Source: Periplaneta americana | Taxonomy: Eukaryota > Arthropoda > Insecta > Blattodea > Blattidae | NCBI RefSeq assembly: GCF_040183065.1 | Contig: NC_091131.1 | Location: forward strand, 13,290,300-13,354,299 | DNA length: 64,000 bases | Direction of reading: 5' to 3' | Shown here: one piece after another, positions 23,501 through 30,572 of the stretch | How positions within the stretch are numbered: the first letter of the stretch is position 1 | Layout: the number at the start of each line of letters is the position of its first letter | Program-made: the position numbers and the translations under genes | The notes under the pieces: model-generated | Database searches by the model: none | Seen by the model: the letters and a program-made list of their open reading frames with translations, nothing else | What the model was told of the DNA's origin: nothing

Positions 23501-23964
23501 TGATTTTAGTGCTGATGATGATGATAATGATGATGATGATGATATGGTTTGATATGGAAGATGACGGTGATGGTGGTAGCAATAGTATAGTTGTGATGGT
23601 AGAAAAGATGATAATAGTAATGGTCACAAAACTGAGGCATGAACGTTTTGTCGATGTTTTCAGGGGTCGCTGGCTGACTGAGGTAGGATTCACTGACTTC
23701 GAGTACAAGCGCTGGTACAACCAGAAGCCCAAGTGCGTGGACAACAGTCAGGGGTTCGTGAGCGTGCGCATCCAGGACTTCTACCCGACTCTAGTGGTAC
23801 TCGCCTACGGCATCCTGCTCTCTTTCGTGGTTCTCTTCTTCGAAGTATTGCACCACAAGGCGCAGAGCAGGTTGCATCGAGGGGAGGGACGCACTGTTCC
23901 TCCACCGCGGAAGGAGAGGAGAGTCATAGCAGTGCAGGACGTGCAGCACAAGTGGCTTAACTGA
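1517..23964 (+). CDS. Ir75-like: Ir75-like ionotropic receptor, gene 1 (3' six coding exons)
   Basis: This is a divergent ionotropic glutamate receptor (IR) of the Ir75 clade, normally a ligand-gated cation channel subunit in olfactory neuron dendrites, often tuned to acids or amines and paired with coreceptor Ir8a (known for the clade, not shown here). Exons join at 1517-1810, 3371-3657, 8081-8307, 12599-12807, 17676-17947 and 23664-23964, giving 529 codons plus stop. Order: end of the amino-terminal region, S1, M1, pore region, main channel helix, S2, last helix, basic tail. The Arg in the PARLD motif of exon 4 is in the place of the carboxylate-binding Arg of glutamate receptors. The motif [11 protein letters not shown] replaces the SYTANLAAF of true glutamate receptors, as usual for Ir75. 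No exon carries a stop or frameshift, so the gene looks functional. The 5' exons lie outside the window. The numbered Ir75 ortholog cannot be assigned here. Confidence 0.88.
1830..2420. repeat. Decayed tandem repeat in intron 3, gene 1
   Basis: Several diverged units share blocks such as GGACTATTTTGGGACTTAG and GTTGATCAGG, spaced roughly 110-145 nt apart. The same motif family forms the clean 145-bp tandem array at the same intron position in gene 2 (37141-37720), so the repeat predates the gene duplication. Confidence 0.6.
2653..3155 (-). mobile_element. Family B non-LTR retrotransposon, 5'-truncated copy
   Basis: The minus strand encodes the end of an RNase H domain and the C-terminal region of a LINE ORF2 (121 open codons at 2666-3031, including the cysteine/histidine motif [18 protein letters not shown]), followed by a (CAA)n tail. 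Flanking duplications ATTCCTGAAAATGTTG at 2637-2652 and 3156-3171 prove insertion by target-primed reverse transcription. It lies in intron 3 of gene 1. The longer relative is at 20215-21100. Confidence 0.85.
3172..3370. other. End of intron 3, gene 1
   Basis: The last ~110 nt, with GGATCGGAATGAAGCTGAAG ahead of the acceptor, are conserved with 43720-43838 in gene 2. This supports duplication of whole genes with their introns. No other signal. Confidence 0.6.
3371..3657 (+). CDS. Ir75-like: Ir75-like gene 1, exon 4 (ligand-binding lobe S1)
   Basis: 287 nt, entering in phase 0 and leaving after two bases of a Val codon. It encodes [16 protein letters not shown] through YACESFPFV, the S1 half of the ligand-binding domain. 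The Arg of [10 protein letters not shown] corresponds to the carboxylate-binding Arg of glutamate receptors. The donor is GCAAGTAC, a GC-type 5' splice site. The apparent GT donor four bases later would end in phase 0, but exon 5 must begin with one base completing a codon, so only the GC site keeps the frame and gives the family-like join FPFV-GNFMF. About 27 of 95 residues differ from gene 2. Confidence 0.87.
3801..4775. mobile_element. TA-flanked MITE, family M1, copy 1
   Basis: 975-bp non-coding element with inverted ends CAGGGACATCA and TGATGTCCCTG plus a TTTTATTTTTAC subterminal block. TA lies on both sides (3799-3800 and 4776-4777), as for Tc1/mariner-type elements. Near-identical copies are at 44133-45111 and 61127-62092. 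No transposase is present, so it moves in trans if at all. Confidence 0.88.
4960..6512. mobile_element. Large foldback element
   Basis: About 1.55 kb whose halves (4960-5810 and 5830-6512) are inverted copies. The outer ends read TAATAGTACATTATGCAACG and its complement. The central blocks TTATGCTCGACCATGCC and AATTATACACCTGGTAGCAG also occur in the single half copy at 21127-21734. Each half carries remains of a tyrosine-recombinase-like coding end. No target-site duplication was resolved. Confidence 0.75.
5404..5676 (-). pseudogene. Tyrosine-recombinase-like C-terminal fragment
   Basis: 90 open codons on the minus strand containing [14 protein letters not shown]. The spacing of His-x-x-Trp and a downstream Tyr resembles the last catalytic box of eukaryotic tyrosine recombinases, as in Crypton or DIRS-type elements (family inference from this motif alone). 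The N-terminal catalytic Arg region is absent. The mirrored half at about 6000-6100 (+) and the copy at 21235-21310 (+) encode the same segment but stop soon after the Tyr. It is probably a captured or residual gene end, not a working enzyme. Confidence 0.5.
6949..7000. repeat. (AAAT)n/(AT)n microsatellite
   Basis: Five to six AAAT units followed by about 13 AT units. It directly abuts the 3' end of the minus-strand LINE scrap at 7001. Confidence 0.85.
7001..7100 (-). mobile_element. Family A LINE, 3'-terminal scrap
   Basis: The minus strand encodes the last ~30 residues seen in all family A copies ([15 protein letters not shown] motif). Severely 5'-truncated. Confidence 0.75.
7829..8057 (-). 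pseudogene. Mariner-type transposase, C-terminal fossil
   Basis: On the minus strand the reading gives WPPRSPDLT, a frameshift, then [11 protein letters not shown] and, after stops, [19 protein letters not shown]. This is the standard C-terminal layout of mariner-family DDE transposases, including the third catalytic Asp in the SPD box region. Stops and a frameshift make it inactive. It ends only ~24 nt before the exon 5 acceptor of gene 1. Confidence 0.7.
8081..8307 (+). CDS. Ir75-like: Ir75-like gene 1, exon 5 (M1 and pore region)
   Basis: 227 nt. The first base completes the Val codon split by the GC-AG intron 4, and the last base starts a Gly codon (phase 1). It encodes [20 protein letters not shown], then membrane helix M1 ([20 protein letters not shown]), then the re-entrant pore region ending in [11 protein letters not shown], a hallmark of Ir75-type receptors. 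The acceptor is TGTATTACAG and the donor GTGAAC. 13 of 75 residues differ from gene 2, mostly conservatively. Confidence 0.88.
8430..9227 (+). mobile_element. Family C non-LTR retrotransposon, 3' part with RT thumb
   Basis: Encodes [15 protein letters not shown] and then a 163-codon open stretch (8559-9050) with YGIIGWGSS and [10 protein letters not shown], typical of the region after the catalytic part of LINE reverse transcriptases. A 3' hairpin (about 9116-9149) and an (AAAT)n tail follow. The catalytic YADD segment is missing, so this is a 5'-truncated, dead copy in intron 5 of gene 1. Confidence 0.75.
9251..9330 (+). repeat. Degenerate TTAGG-like interstitial repeat
   Basis: A run of TTAGGTTAGG, TTAGATTAGA and GGTTTGGTTAGG variants over 80 nt. 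TTAGG is the arthropod telomere unit. This short, degenerate block is interstitial; it may be a repair scar or a chance simple repeat. Confidence 0.5.
9331..10028. other. Intron 5, gene 1: no feature recognised
   Basis: Nothing coding seen. There is a short palindrome TGACGTCAGTACTGACGT around 9383 and an (ATT)n run at about 9993-10018. Confidence 0.5.
10029..11150 (+). mobile_element. Family A non-LTR retrotransposon, 5'-truncated, 333-codon ORF
   Basis: A long open frame (coding from about 10044 to the stop at 11096) carries the reverse transcriptase palm end: [20 protein letters not shown] and the catalytic YADDVN, then the connection and the C-terminal [10 protein letters not shown]...[10 protein letters not shown]...[16 protein letters not shown] segment. 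The upstream RT motifs and the endonuclease are missing. A TATT-rich tail follows. This copy keeps TGG in the RRLRW codon, unlike the copies at 24508, 28505 and 30748. It sits in intron 5 of gene 1. The clade is not resolved from this part. Confidence 0.85.
11307..11366. repeat. (AAT)n microsatellite
   Basis: About 20 AAT units without interruption. Confidence 0.9.
11370..12598. other. Distal intron 5, gene 1: no feature recognised
   Basis: AT-rich sequence without ORF or recognisable repeat. The last ~45 nt (CGTACTCGCATGTTGCAG) resemble the end of gene 2 intron 5 at 52540-52562. Confidence 0.5.
12599..12807 (+). CDS. Ir75-like: Ir75-like gene 1, exon 6 (main channel helix, start of S2)
   Basis: 209 nt, entering in phase 1 (completing Gly of CQQG-ASQSP) and leaving in phase 0. 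It encodes [20 protein letters not shown], continuing [15 protein letters not shown], the helix that lines the channel, then [16 protein letters not shown], the first stretch of lobe S2. The acceptor is ATGTTGCAG and the donor GTAAGT. Eight of 69 residues differ from gene 2. A 2.4-kb transposon begins 18 nt inside the following intron. Confidence 0.88.
13340..13900. repeat. Degenerate ~170-bp tandem repeat, three units
   Basis: Units share AAGCCTATTTAATTT, CTCAAGCTTATACCTACCTA and AATTCAGTATTCATA blocks, repeating at about 13452, 13624 and 13788. It lies inside the 12826-15264 element. Confidence 0.6.
14085..14303 (-). mobile_element. tRNA-derived SINE (family S1), truncated
   Basis: The minus strand matches the SINE body at 46836-47075: a B-box-like GATTTCGATT... 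region, then GACAAGTTACC-type and TTTTTCCGGGGTTTTCCCTC-type blocks, ending in the AAATAACC tail. The 5' tRNA half is partly missing. Confidence 0.75.
15340..16980. repeat. GATGAC minisatellite in intron 6, gene 1
   Basis: About 1.6 kb built from ACTGATGACGACGATGACAA and variants (unit 18-27 nt), tightest at 15590-16495 and decaying toward 16980. Long ORFs through it (poly-Asp/Thr on +, Ser/Val/His on -) follow from the repeat and are not genes. The same intron of gene 2 has a shorter GAT-rich stretch (52878-53640), so the seed predates the duplication. Confidence 0.9.
16981..17498. repeat. 138-bp higher-order tandem repeat
   Basis: Landmarks CCAACTCCGATGACATGACG at about 17153, 17291 and 17429, and AGCAACTCAGATGGCAATGA at about 17084 and 17222, recur every 138 nt. 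Each unit is two diverged ~69-bp subunits. It continues the GATGAC minisatellite but has homogenised separately. Confidence 0.85.
17497..17541. repeat. (AAT)n microsatellite
   Basis: About 14 AAT units closing the minisatellite block. Confidence 0.85.
17676..17947 (+). CDS. Ir75-like: Ir75-like gene 1, exon 7 (ligand-binding lobe S2)
   Basis: 272 nt, starting in phase 0 after TTGTTGCAG and ending after two bases of a Lys codon (donor GTGAGT). It encodes [20 protein letters not shown] to [11 protein letters not shown], the S2 lobe, with the clade-typical blocks [20 protein letters not shown] and RKGSPYKE. Twelve of 90 residues differ from gene 2 exon 7. The exon is GC-rich against an AT-rich surround. 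Confidence 0.88.
18071..18234. repeat. Direct duplication flanking a transposon, left copy
   Basis: CACAAAAGTATGCAT through GGTTTACATAGTCCTTAAT recurs at 19926-20092 in the same orientation. The two copies bracket the inverted-repeat element 18235-19915. A shorter match in gene 2 (about 56535-56605) shows this is original intron 7 sequence. Confidence 0.75.
18993..19068. repeat. (ATTC)n microsatellite
   Basis: About 18 ATTC units. It could be the tail of a family D LINE read on the minus strand (compare (TGAA)n at 51834), but no family D coding sequence adjoins it. Confidence 0.85.
19225..19510 (-). mobile_element. Rearranged SINE (family S2) pieces
   Basis: Minus-strand matches to the SINE at 49470-49705, including GGGGGAAACCTCGG and AACCCAACCAGGTAATC blocks. 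The blocks appear twice with internal duplication, so this is a scrambled relic. Confidence 0.55.
19926..20092. repeat. Direct duplication flanking a transposon, right copy
   Basis: Second copy of 18071-18234 with scattered substitutions, so the duplication is not recent. Confidence 0.75.
20215..21100 (-). mobile_element. Family B non-LTR retrotransposon with RNase H domain
   Basis: 276 open codons on the minus strand (20228-21058). The RNase H motifs read LYTEGSL (the family normally has Asp where this has Glu), [17 protein letters not shown] and [10 protein letters not shown], then a C-terminal CPLCNSN...HLKIC motif and a (CAA)n tail. The reverse transcriptase is missing by 5' truncation. 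It is nearly the same as the shorter copy at 2653-3155 and lies in intron 7 of gene 1. Confidence 0.85.
21127..21734. mobile_element. Half copy of the foldback element
   Basis: Matches only the right half (about 5828-6512) of the large foldback, from TTTATGCTCGACCATGCC to TTGCATAATGTACTAT, including the GGCTGGAAATCCAATACTGT recombinase segment. It abuts the 5' end of the family B LINE. Confidence 0.75.
21735..22204. other. Intron 7, gene 1: no feature recognised
   Basis: AT-rich and non-coding. No repeat or homologous intron block was identified. Confidence 0.4.
22205..23345. other. Intron 7 block shared with gene 2
   Basis: Collinear with 56631-57815, from CAGCAGTGATG and CTGACCTTGACGTCGTGCG through AAATTTTATGTCGTTATTTT to GGGCATCAATTGACAT, with small indels. 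It is non-coding. This is the clearest evidence that the duplication copied introns. Confidence 0.8.
23664..23964 (+). CDS. Ir75-like: Ir75-like gene 1, exon 8 (last helix, C-terminus)
   Basis: 301 nt including the stop. The first base completes the Lys codon from exon 7, then [20 protein letters not shown] and KPKC close lobe S2. The membrane helix [20 protein letters not shown] follows, then a basic tail (PPPRKERR) ending in QHKWLN. From about 23733 to the end and 54 nt beyond, the DNA is almost identical to gene 2 (about four or five substitutions in 285 nt), far closer than other exons. The acceptor is ATGTTTTCAG. Confidence 0.9.
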
Positions 23965-24018
23965 AGAGGACGCCTTCATTTGTTTCTCTTGTTGCGAGAA
24001 AGAGTTCAGTTTGATTTA
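23965..24018 (+). other. 3' UTR start of gene 1
   Basis: 54 nt after the stop are identical or nearly so to 59641-59694. The match is then broken by the element at 24019-26083 and resumes at 26084. No polyadenylation signal was assigned. Confidence 0.6.
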
Positions 24019-25256
24019 GGGTCGTATTCATAGACGAGGCTTTGGACCAAAGTAGACTTTGGAAAGTACGAAGTCACCATTTCCCTATTCACAGACGACA
24101 CTTTGAGAAAGTAAACTTCAATGGTGACTTTACTTCGAAGTCGCCGAAAATCTAGACTTTGACTTTGACTTTCGTTCGTGACGAAAGGAAAATGGCTGAT
24201 ATTTGGGAAATTGTTGAATTTGCCGAGAATATTGAAGACATCTAAGAGATTATTAAAGCTGTTCATGTTCCTTAGCGTATTATTATAGATTATAAATTCA
24301 AATCGAGGTATAAATTTCATAAACAGACAGTATTAAATATCCTCGTCATGTTTCAACTTTCATTGATGAATAATCAAAGAGGATTATCTGTTCCACCATT
24401 AAATAATACAACTTATTTGATCGCGATTTTACGCTATAGGTAAGGATTAATAGCTTAATATTGATTCTTACTATTTAATTCTATAGAGGCTAGGTTTGAA
24501 GGATTATTTTACTGGAAGCAAGTAAAGAGATAGGTTTGGAAGTAAATCCCGTAAAGACTAAGTATATGATTATGTCTCGTGACCAGAATATTGTACGAAA
24601 TGGAAATATAAAAATTGGAAATTTATCTTTTGAAGAGGTGGAGAAGTTCAAATATCTTGGAGCAACAGTAACAAATATAAATTATATTCGGGAGGAAATT
24701 AAACACAGAATAAATATGGGAAATGCCTGTTATTATTCGGTTGAGAAGCTTTTATCATCCAGTCTCCTGTCCAAAAATCTGAAAGTTAGAATTTATAAAA
24801 CAGTTATATTACCGGTTGTTCTTTATGGTTGTGAAACTTGGACTCTCACTTTGGGAGAGGAACATAGGTTAAGGATGTTTGAGATTAAGGTGCTTAGGAA
24901 AATATTTGGGGCTAAGGGGGATGAAGTTACAGGAGAATGGAGAAAGTTACACAACACAGAACTGCACGCATTGTATTCTTCACCTGACATAATTAGGAAC
25001 ATTAAATACAGACGTTTGAGATAGGCAGGGCATGTAGCACATATGGACAAATCCAGAAATGCATATAGAGTGTTAGTTGGGAGACCGAGGGAAAAAGACC
25101 TTTGGGAAGGCCGAGACGTAGATGGGAGGATAATATTAAAATGGATTTGAGGGAGGTGGGATATGATGATAGAGACTGGATTAATCTTGCTCAGGATAGG
25201 GACCAATGGCGGGCTTATGTGAGGGCGGCAATGAACCTCCGGGATCCTTAAAAGCC

Positions 25257-25302
<46 letters not shown>

Positions 25303-26083
25303 AGGATAGGTTATACAGTGGAAATGCAGTTAATTTATAATCCTTGCGGTCGTCATAATGTTTTCTGCATATTGATTTCAGATAATTTTCAAGTAGTTTA
25401 TGCAGACATGTAGGGAGTAGCTCTGCCAACTGTCAGCACGATAATATGTCTCTTTCATAGTCTGTTATTGGTAGAATCTTACCTTCCATATCTTCATAAC
25501 AAAATTATTTTACAATGGAATAATTTCAGAGCTTAATGTGAAACTAACATAACTGCAATAGATGTTTTATTCACAACAAAATTCTTAACAGGCAATACTG
25601 TTTCAGATAAACTATACCATCACGTTTTGTAGTTATGAATTGTGTTATATACAAGACTGTTCGAACTGAGTTACGATTTTTTGTGGCCAGGTAGAAGAAC
25701 AAATTATTATCGATTGGTGTAAAGACCTAAAAATGTCAATTTTTGTACTTACGTTAGTTTCACAATAAGCCCTCGAATAATATTATTCATATGTAAAACT
25801 GCAAGAACTATTAACAATTGCTTAACATGTACCGATGTTTAATTGTTTCATTGATTTGTGACTCAAAAGATGGCTTTGATTGTGGAAATGCCTACTCTGT
25901 TTCAACTATCTATTAATGTAATTCGTTTAGAAGGCAGTGATTTTGATTACCAACATTAGAACATGATCGTCAAAGTCAAAGTCTCAGAAGTATTGTCTAT
26001 GAATAGGACTTTTAACAAAGTTAAATTTTATTACGAAAGTCGACTTTGGGAAGTCTTCCTCCAAAGTCTCGTTTATGAATACA
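24019..26083. mobile_element. 2.1-kb inverted-repeat element in the 3' flank of gene 1
   Basis: Ends GTATTCATAGACGAGGCTTT (left) and the inverse CTCGTTTATGAATAC (right), with further inverted CTTTGG-rich blocks. Gene 2 is uninterrupted here (GTTTGATTTACACAGGAATC at 59684-59703), so the insertion followed duplication. The GGGTCGTATTCATAG start resembles PIF/Harbinger-type MITEs (weak inference). A family A LINE lies inside. Confidence 0.7.
24508..25301 (+). mobile_element. Family A LINE, 5'-truncated, with (TAAG)n tail
   Basis: 162 open codons (24536-25024) start after the catalytic YADD motif. The frame is then broken by TAG in place of the conserved Trp of RRLRW and by a frameshift in the GRPEGK region. 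The 3' tail is 11-12 units of TAAG (25257-25301). It is nested in the 24019-26083 element. Confidence 0.8.
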
Positions 26084-26705
26084 CACGAATCTAAGGCAGA
26101 AATTTTCTGCGTATTGTTGCCATGGATACAGCAGTTGGGTCATACATTCAGGAACAGTGATCGTTATAAGTGCATATTTAAATCAATCAAGCTCACTAGT
26201 AAACAAGACAGAAGCGCACAACATTTTCCTTCCCTCTTCACCAGACTGTTTGTCGTGGTGGAATTCTGTTCCAGACTGTCTGGGACACACTGAAACAGTC
26301 TTATCCTGTGTCGAACTGTCCCAGACGAAATTGTCACGTGAGAGACAGTATGTTCGATGCAATATGTTGAGGATGTTACATAAGTTCGCGGGAAAAAGAT
26401 TATTGGAAAGAATACATTTCCTAATTTCAGGTCTACAGAACGACATCACACCTCTGAGATGCGACTCCTACGTATTTGAATCTCCTTAGCTTCTGGTCTT
26501 ATAGGTAACAGATCCCATTTGTTTCTTAATTTAAGTTTTATATAAGTTTTATTTGATGTTTGCAGTAGTTAAATGTAAGTAGAAGATTTTTATAGTTTTG
26601 TGGAGGTTTTCTGAGGTAGTTTCTCAAAGCATGTGAACTTCCATCTTCCATCCCATTATTAATGCTACTGTCGTAAATAGTTCCTAAAACACGGTGCAAA
26701 GTTCC
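26084..26705. other. Downstream flank shared with gene 2
   Basis: CGAATCTAAGGCAGAAAT at 26086 and GGTAACAGATCCCATTT at 26504 match 59700-59925. AAATAGTTCCTAAAACACGG at 26675 matches 62408-62427. The duplicated block therefore extends at least ~2.7 kb past the coding end. The short ORFs here are not conserved between the copies. Confidence 0.65.
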
Positions 26706-27835
26706 TTACAAATACAGCATACATACATCAGTGATGACGTCAGCAAAGGGATCCAGAACTTTCATTGTCATCGCGATATCTCTTGCTAAGCAGAGACAGA
26801 TATGATTCTTATTTGAAGATTCGCTAAATTTACGACATTTAAATATTTTAATGTATTTTTAAATTCTCATTATATAAAAGGAGTTATGCAGCACAAATTA
26901 TATTTGGAGACTTTAACGCAAGTAAAATTTTCGGCATCGGTGATAATAAGAAGGTGGTTTTGCTCTCTATGCGGAAGCTTTGTCACATTTTTGTCACATA
27001 GGGTTTTGGTGGGTTGGGGACAACTCGTCACAAAATATTGGTCACAGAGAGAATTCGTCATATAATTGAAATTCGTAACAGTGTACAATTGTTCATATGC
27101 TAATATTGGCCAGAAGAAAAATTTGGTAATATTGGCAATAATAAAATAAACATAAAAGTGTATGTTGTATTGATATGTTAGTCATTGTGTACAGACACCT
27201 TTACAGCTCAATTTGTTTTTCAAACAATGTATAACAACCAATAATTAATTTCTATGGTTGCCAGTAGGCCTACATCAGGCCAGTAGCCTGGAAGTAATTT
27301 GGAACTATGAAATTCGTTTCACAAAATCTAAAAGATACCATGACAAACTAATAGACTAATCTATATGTTCACGAGATACAGAAGAAATTCGCGAAGTGTT
27401 ATCATTGTTCAAAATGAATTGGAGCGGATTACAATTGAAGCCAATAAGAAAATTACAAAAGAAAACAGTTGAAGTTGAAGTGCACAGGAACATTGATAGA
27501 TTGAAAGGCGGCCACTCTACTACCCAAAATAAGCGGAATTGCGTTGACATAGACGGAAGAACTTTACGTATAGTTGAAAATTACCCGCAATAAAAGGCAG
27601 AAGGCACCATCATCCGGTACCTAAGAGCTATAGGCAGAACATTTTTGAAACCAATTGCAATTTACAGATTTTGAAACCAATTTAAATTCACGTAATATAG
27701 AGTTCTTCAGGCAATCATGATTTAATTTTTGTACCTCTGTGTCGAATTATGACGAATTGTCTATCTGTGACGAATTGAATGTTACGAATTGTGTCTGCGA
27801 CTAATTTTCTGTGACGAATTGTTCGGAACCGAGTT
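26706..27835. other. Intergenic, no gene recognised
   Basis: Contains scattered GTCACA, TTTTGTCACATAGGGTTTTGG and GACGAATTG motifs related to the tandem array that follows. No coding signal. Confidence 0.4.
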
Positions 27836-28285
27836 TTTGTCACACAAATTTTTGTCACATAGTGCTTTGGTCAATATTAAATTTTTGTCACATGGGGTTT
27901 TGGTCACACATTATAGTTTTTCCATATGGTGTTTTGGTCACACATTACATTTTTGTACCTTGAGGTTTTGGCACAGTCTAGTATATACAGTCACGAAGGT
28001 CAATACATAGTAAATATGCATCCATAGTTAGTTGCTAACCACTAGGATCGCTACTATCGTCTCATCACAGACAATACGAAATAGTACCGGCACAGTTAGT
28101 TCCTAGTACCCTCACAACTCAAGCTTCGTGACTGTATATACTAGACTGGGTTTTGGTCATATATTATATTTTTCTCGGAGTGTTTTGGTCACACATTACA
28201 TTTTTGTCACATGAGGTTTTGGTCACACATTACATTTTTGTCACAAGAGGTTTTGGTCACACATTTCATTTTGTCACATGACAAT
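27836..28285. repeat. ~34-bp tandem repeat, interrupted
   Basis: Units of TTTTGGTCACACATTACA followed by TTTTTGTCACATGAGG, about four units to 27974 and four to five from 28148. The MITE at 27975-28147 splits the array. Confidence 0.75.
27975..28147. mobile_element. 173-bp MITE with 24-bp perfect inverted ends
   Basis: The left end AGTCTAGTATATACAGTCAC (then GAAG) is exactly mirrored at 28124-28147. Non-coding. It is inserted in the 34-bp tandem array. Confidence 0.8.
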
Positions 28286-28504
28286 CATGAAGCTGTAACT
28301 AAGAATAATGAGATTAGAATAAGACTAACTTAATTTAAACTTAGTTGTAGTCTGTAACTAACTTCTGAATAAATTGTAATTTGAACTCTAGCATTCAGTA
28401 TTTTATTATTACTAACACAACTACCACCTATGCACTTATCCAATGAGCAAAGGAACTGAAATACACTAACAGTGGTGATTATGGGTGATTAGTCTGCTCT
28501 CAAG
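28286..28504. other. Intergenic, no feature
   Basis: AT-rich; nothing recognised. Confidence 0.4.
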
Positions 28505-29165
28505 AAAGCTGGAAGTTAGAATTTATACTACTGGTAGTTCTGTATGGTTGTGAAACTTAAATTTCACTTTGAGAGAGAAACAGAGGCTAAGGGCTGAAAC
28601 AGAGCTTCCGGGCTAAGATGCCGTGGTCTACTGGTGCTGACGTTACCAGACGTTTCGTCTACTTCTACGGCAGACATCTTCATACCGGCATCTTAGCCCG
28701 GAAGCTCTGTTTCAACTAGACACCGGCCGTGAAAGCCTGCATGCTAAGAGGCTAAGGGCGTTTGAGAATTAAGTGCTTAGGAAAACATTTGGGGCTAAGA
28801 GGGATGAAGTTACAGGAGAATGGAGAAAGTTACACAACACAGAACTGCACGCATTGTATTCTTCACCTGACATAATTAGGAACATTAAATCCAGACGTTT
28901 AAGATAGGTAGGGTATGTAACAAGTATGGGTGAATCCAGAAATGCATATAGAGTGTTAGTTGAGAGACCGGAGGGAAAAAAGAACTTTGGGGAGGCCGAG
29001 ACATAGATGGGAAGATAATATTAAAATGGATTTGAGGGAGGTGAGATATGATGATAGAGACTGGATTAATCTTGCTCAGGATAGGGACCATTGGCGGGCT
29101 TATGTGAGGGCGGCAATGAACCTCCGGGTTCTTTAAAGCCAGTAAGTAAGTAAATAAGTAAGTAT
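28505..29165 (+). mobile_element. Family A LINE, 5'-truncated and decayed
   Basis: Carries the KVRIYKT to end-of-ORF segment with frameshifts, TAG at the conserved Trp (AGATAGGTAGGG at about 28901) and a short TAAG tail (about 29142-29165). Interrupted at 28595-28746 by a hairpin insert flanked by a 13-bp duplication. Confidence 0.75.
28595..28746 (-). mobile_element. Penelope-like hairpin fragment with decayed hammerhead motif
   Basis: A 152-bp insert in the LINE, flanked by AGAGGCTAAGGGC at 28582-28594 and 28747-28759. Arms of about 28 nt (ACAGAGCTTCCGGGCTAAGA and complement) enclose a minus-strand sequence that folds like a hammerhead ribozyme (28633-28686): TGAAGA core, stem II GTCTGC/GTAGAC, GAAA, stem III ACGT/ACGT, GTC. 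The first core C is missing, so it should not cleave. Assignment to Penelope-like elements is an inference from the fold and the flanking arms. Confidence 0.5.
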
Positions 29166-30190
29166 AAGGCTCCCCAGTGTTGGAGGTCCCTATGCTTTTA
29201 AGATTGTCAAGTTACTGTGCTAATATTTTTCGTGACGTGTCTGGATTTCTCACTAGTTGATATTTCTATAGGTGGTAGATTTTATTATATTTCTCATAGT
29301 ACATGACAGCACACAACCAAGCCCCCATCTAGTCAGAATAGGCTTTGACGGTAAAGAAAGTTTTGTACCATTTCCCTCAAGGTTCGCAGTCTGAGAGGTG
29401 ATTTCAAAAATACTTTCTTCAGATGACAAGAGCCACATGAATCAACTCCGTCAATCTTATGTTAGATCCTCTTTATAACCGGTCCTCAAAGAGGATAAGA
29501 GGGTCTTTGATTTATCGGAAAAAGATTTTTTATAAATTTATAAATTATGAGAGACATGTACGGTTTTGTAAACAGATATTGAAGTTAGTCCCATTTAATG
29601 GTGTGTAAACATCGGGAGAAAGAGAAAATGATAGAGATAGAAAGATAGAAAGATAGAAAGATAGAAAGAGAGAGAAGAAATGAGGCCATCAAGAGTAAAT
29701 TATAAATAAATAAAAAAAATATGACTTCACAATATTTGCAAAAAAAAAATCGTGATATTTTCTAGCAATCATGTAACGTTTATTTTTTTATTTCTCGAAC
29801 TTAGAAAGAGTTGCTACATTTGACATTGCCTCGTATTCTCGGTATGTATTTGGTTTCATTATTAATAGCGGGGGTGTTTGACAAATGATCCAAGACGACA
29901 AGACAGATACAATCTATCACCCCCCCCCACAAAAATCTGGATCATATGACCGACCTGAGATTAATGTAAGAAGAAAGAATAAATACCTTTGCCATTCGAC
30001 GAAGTTATATCATTCTTACGGTGCGATGCTATTTCTTCTTCTGAAATTGTGATGGAAGGAAAAGTTGTAACAGTGACAGACGTGAGTGACGTTTCATTTT
30101 ACTGTAATTTGTGTGTCTGTTGTTTTCTATGTTTTGTTATGAAATATGTAGGCTAATTTCATTCCGAAATCACTTAAAACTTTAATAATA
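29166..30190. other. Intergenic, no gene recognised
   Basis: Holds a short (AAAGATAG)n run at about 29636-29680 and an A/T-rich stretch. No homology to exons or known elements seen. Confidence 0.4.
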
Positions 30191-30196
30191 ATCCGT

Positions 30197-30535
30197 GGCG
30201 CTACAGCCCGTGAAGGGCCTAGACCGACCAGCCGGCTGCTGGCCTCACGCCCAAATGCCGAAGCAGAGGTGGACGATCATCCAACCAGAATGGAGGTTCG
30301 TGTGGTTGGCACGATGATCCCCCCAGGCGTTATAGCTGGTATTCGCAACCGGATTTCGTTACCTATTGTAGCTCCCCAAGTGCATCACGATGCTGGATGG
30401 GCACCGGTCCCATACACTGGCCGAAATTTCATGAGAAAATTTCTTCCCCCATGAGGACTCGAACCAGCGCGCATTCCGTAACGCGAGTCCTAGGCAGGAT
30501 GCCTTAGATCGCGACGCCACGGCGCGGGACGTTTT
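30197..30535 (-). mobile_element. tRNA-derived SINE (family S3)
   Basis: The minus strand begins with a tRNA-like head (CCGTGGCGTCGCGATCTAAG, then GGTTCGAGTCCTC as B box) followed by a ~230-bp body ending near the CTGTAGCGCCAC tail. A + strand piece of the same 3' body lies at about 30573-30660, so two copies face each other. Confidence 0.7.
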
Positions 30536-30572
30536 CATATGTTAGTTTTTGCATTTCCATAGTTACCATTTT

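Noticed and set aside
23690-23979. Three further frames overlapping exon 8 (also at 59467-59655)
   Set aside because: Shadows of the conserved C-terminal exon. The same frames recur in gene 2 only because the DNA is nearly identical.
27396-27593. 65-codon frame in intergenic DNA
   Set aside because: Balanced composition but no family resemblance, no paralogous copy and no splice context. It could be chance.
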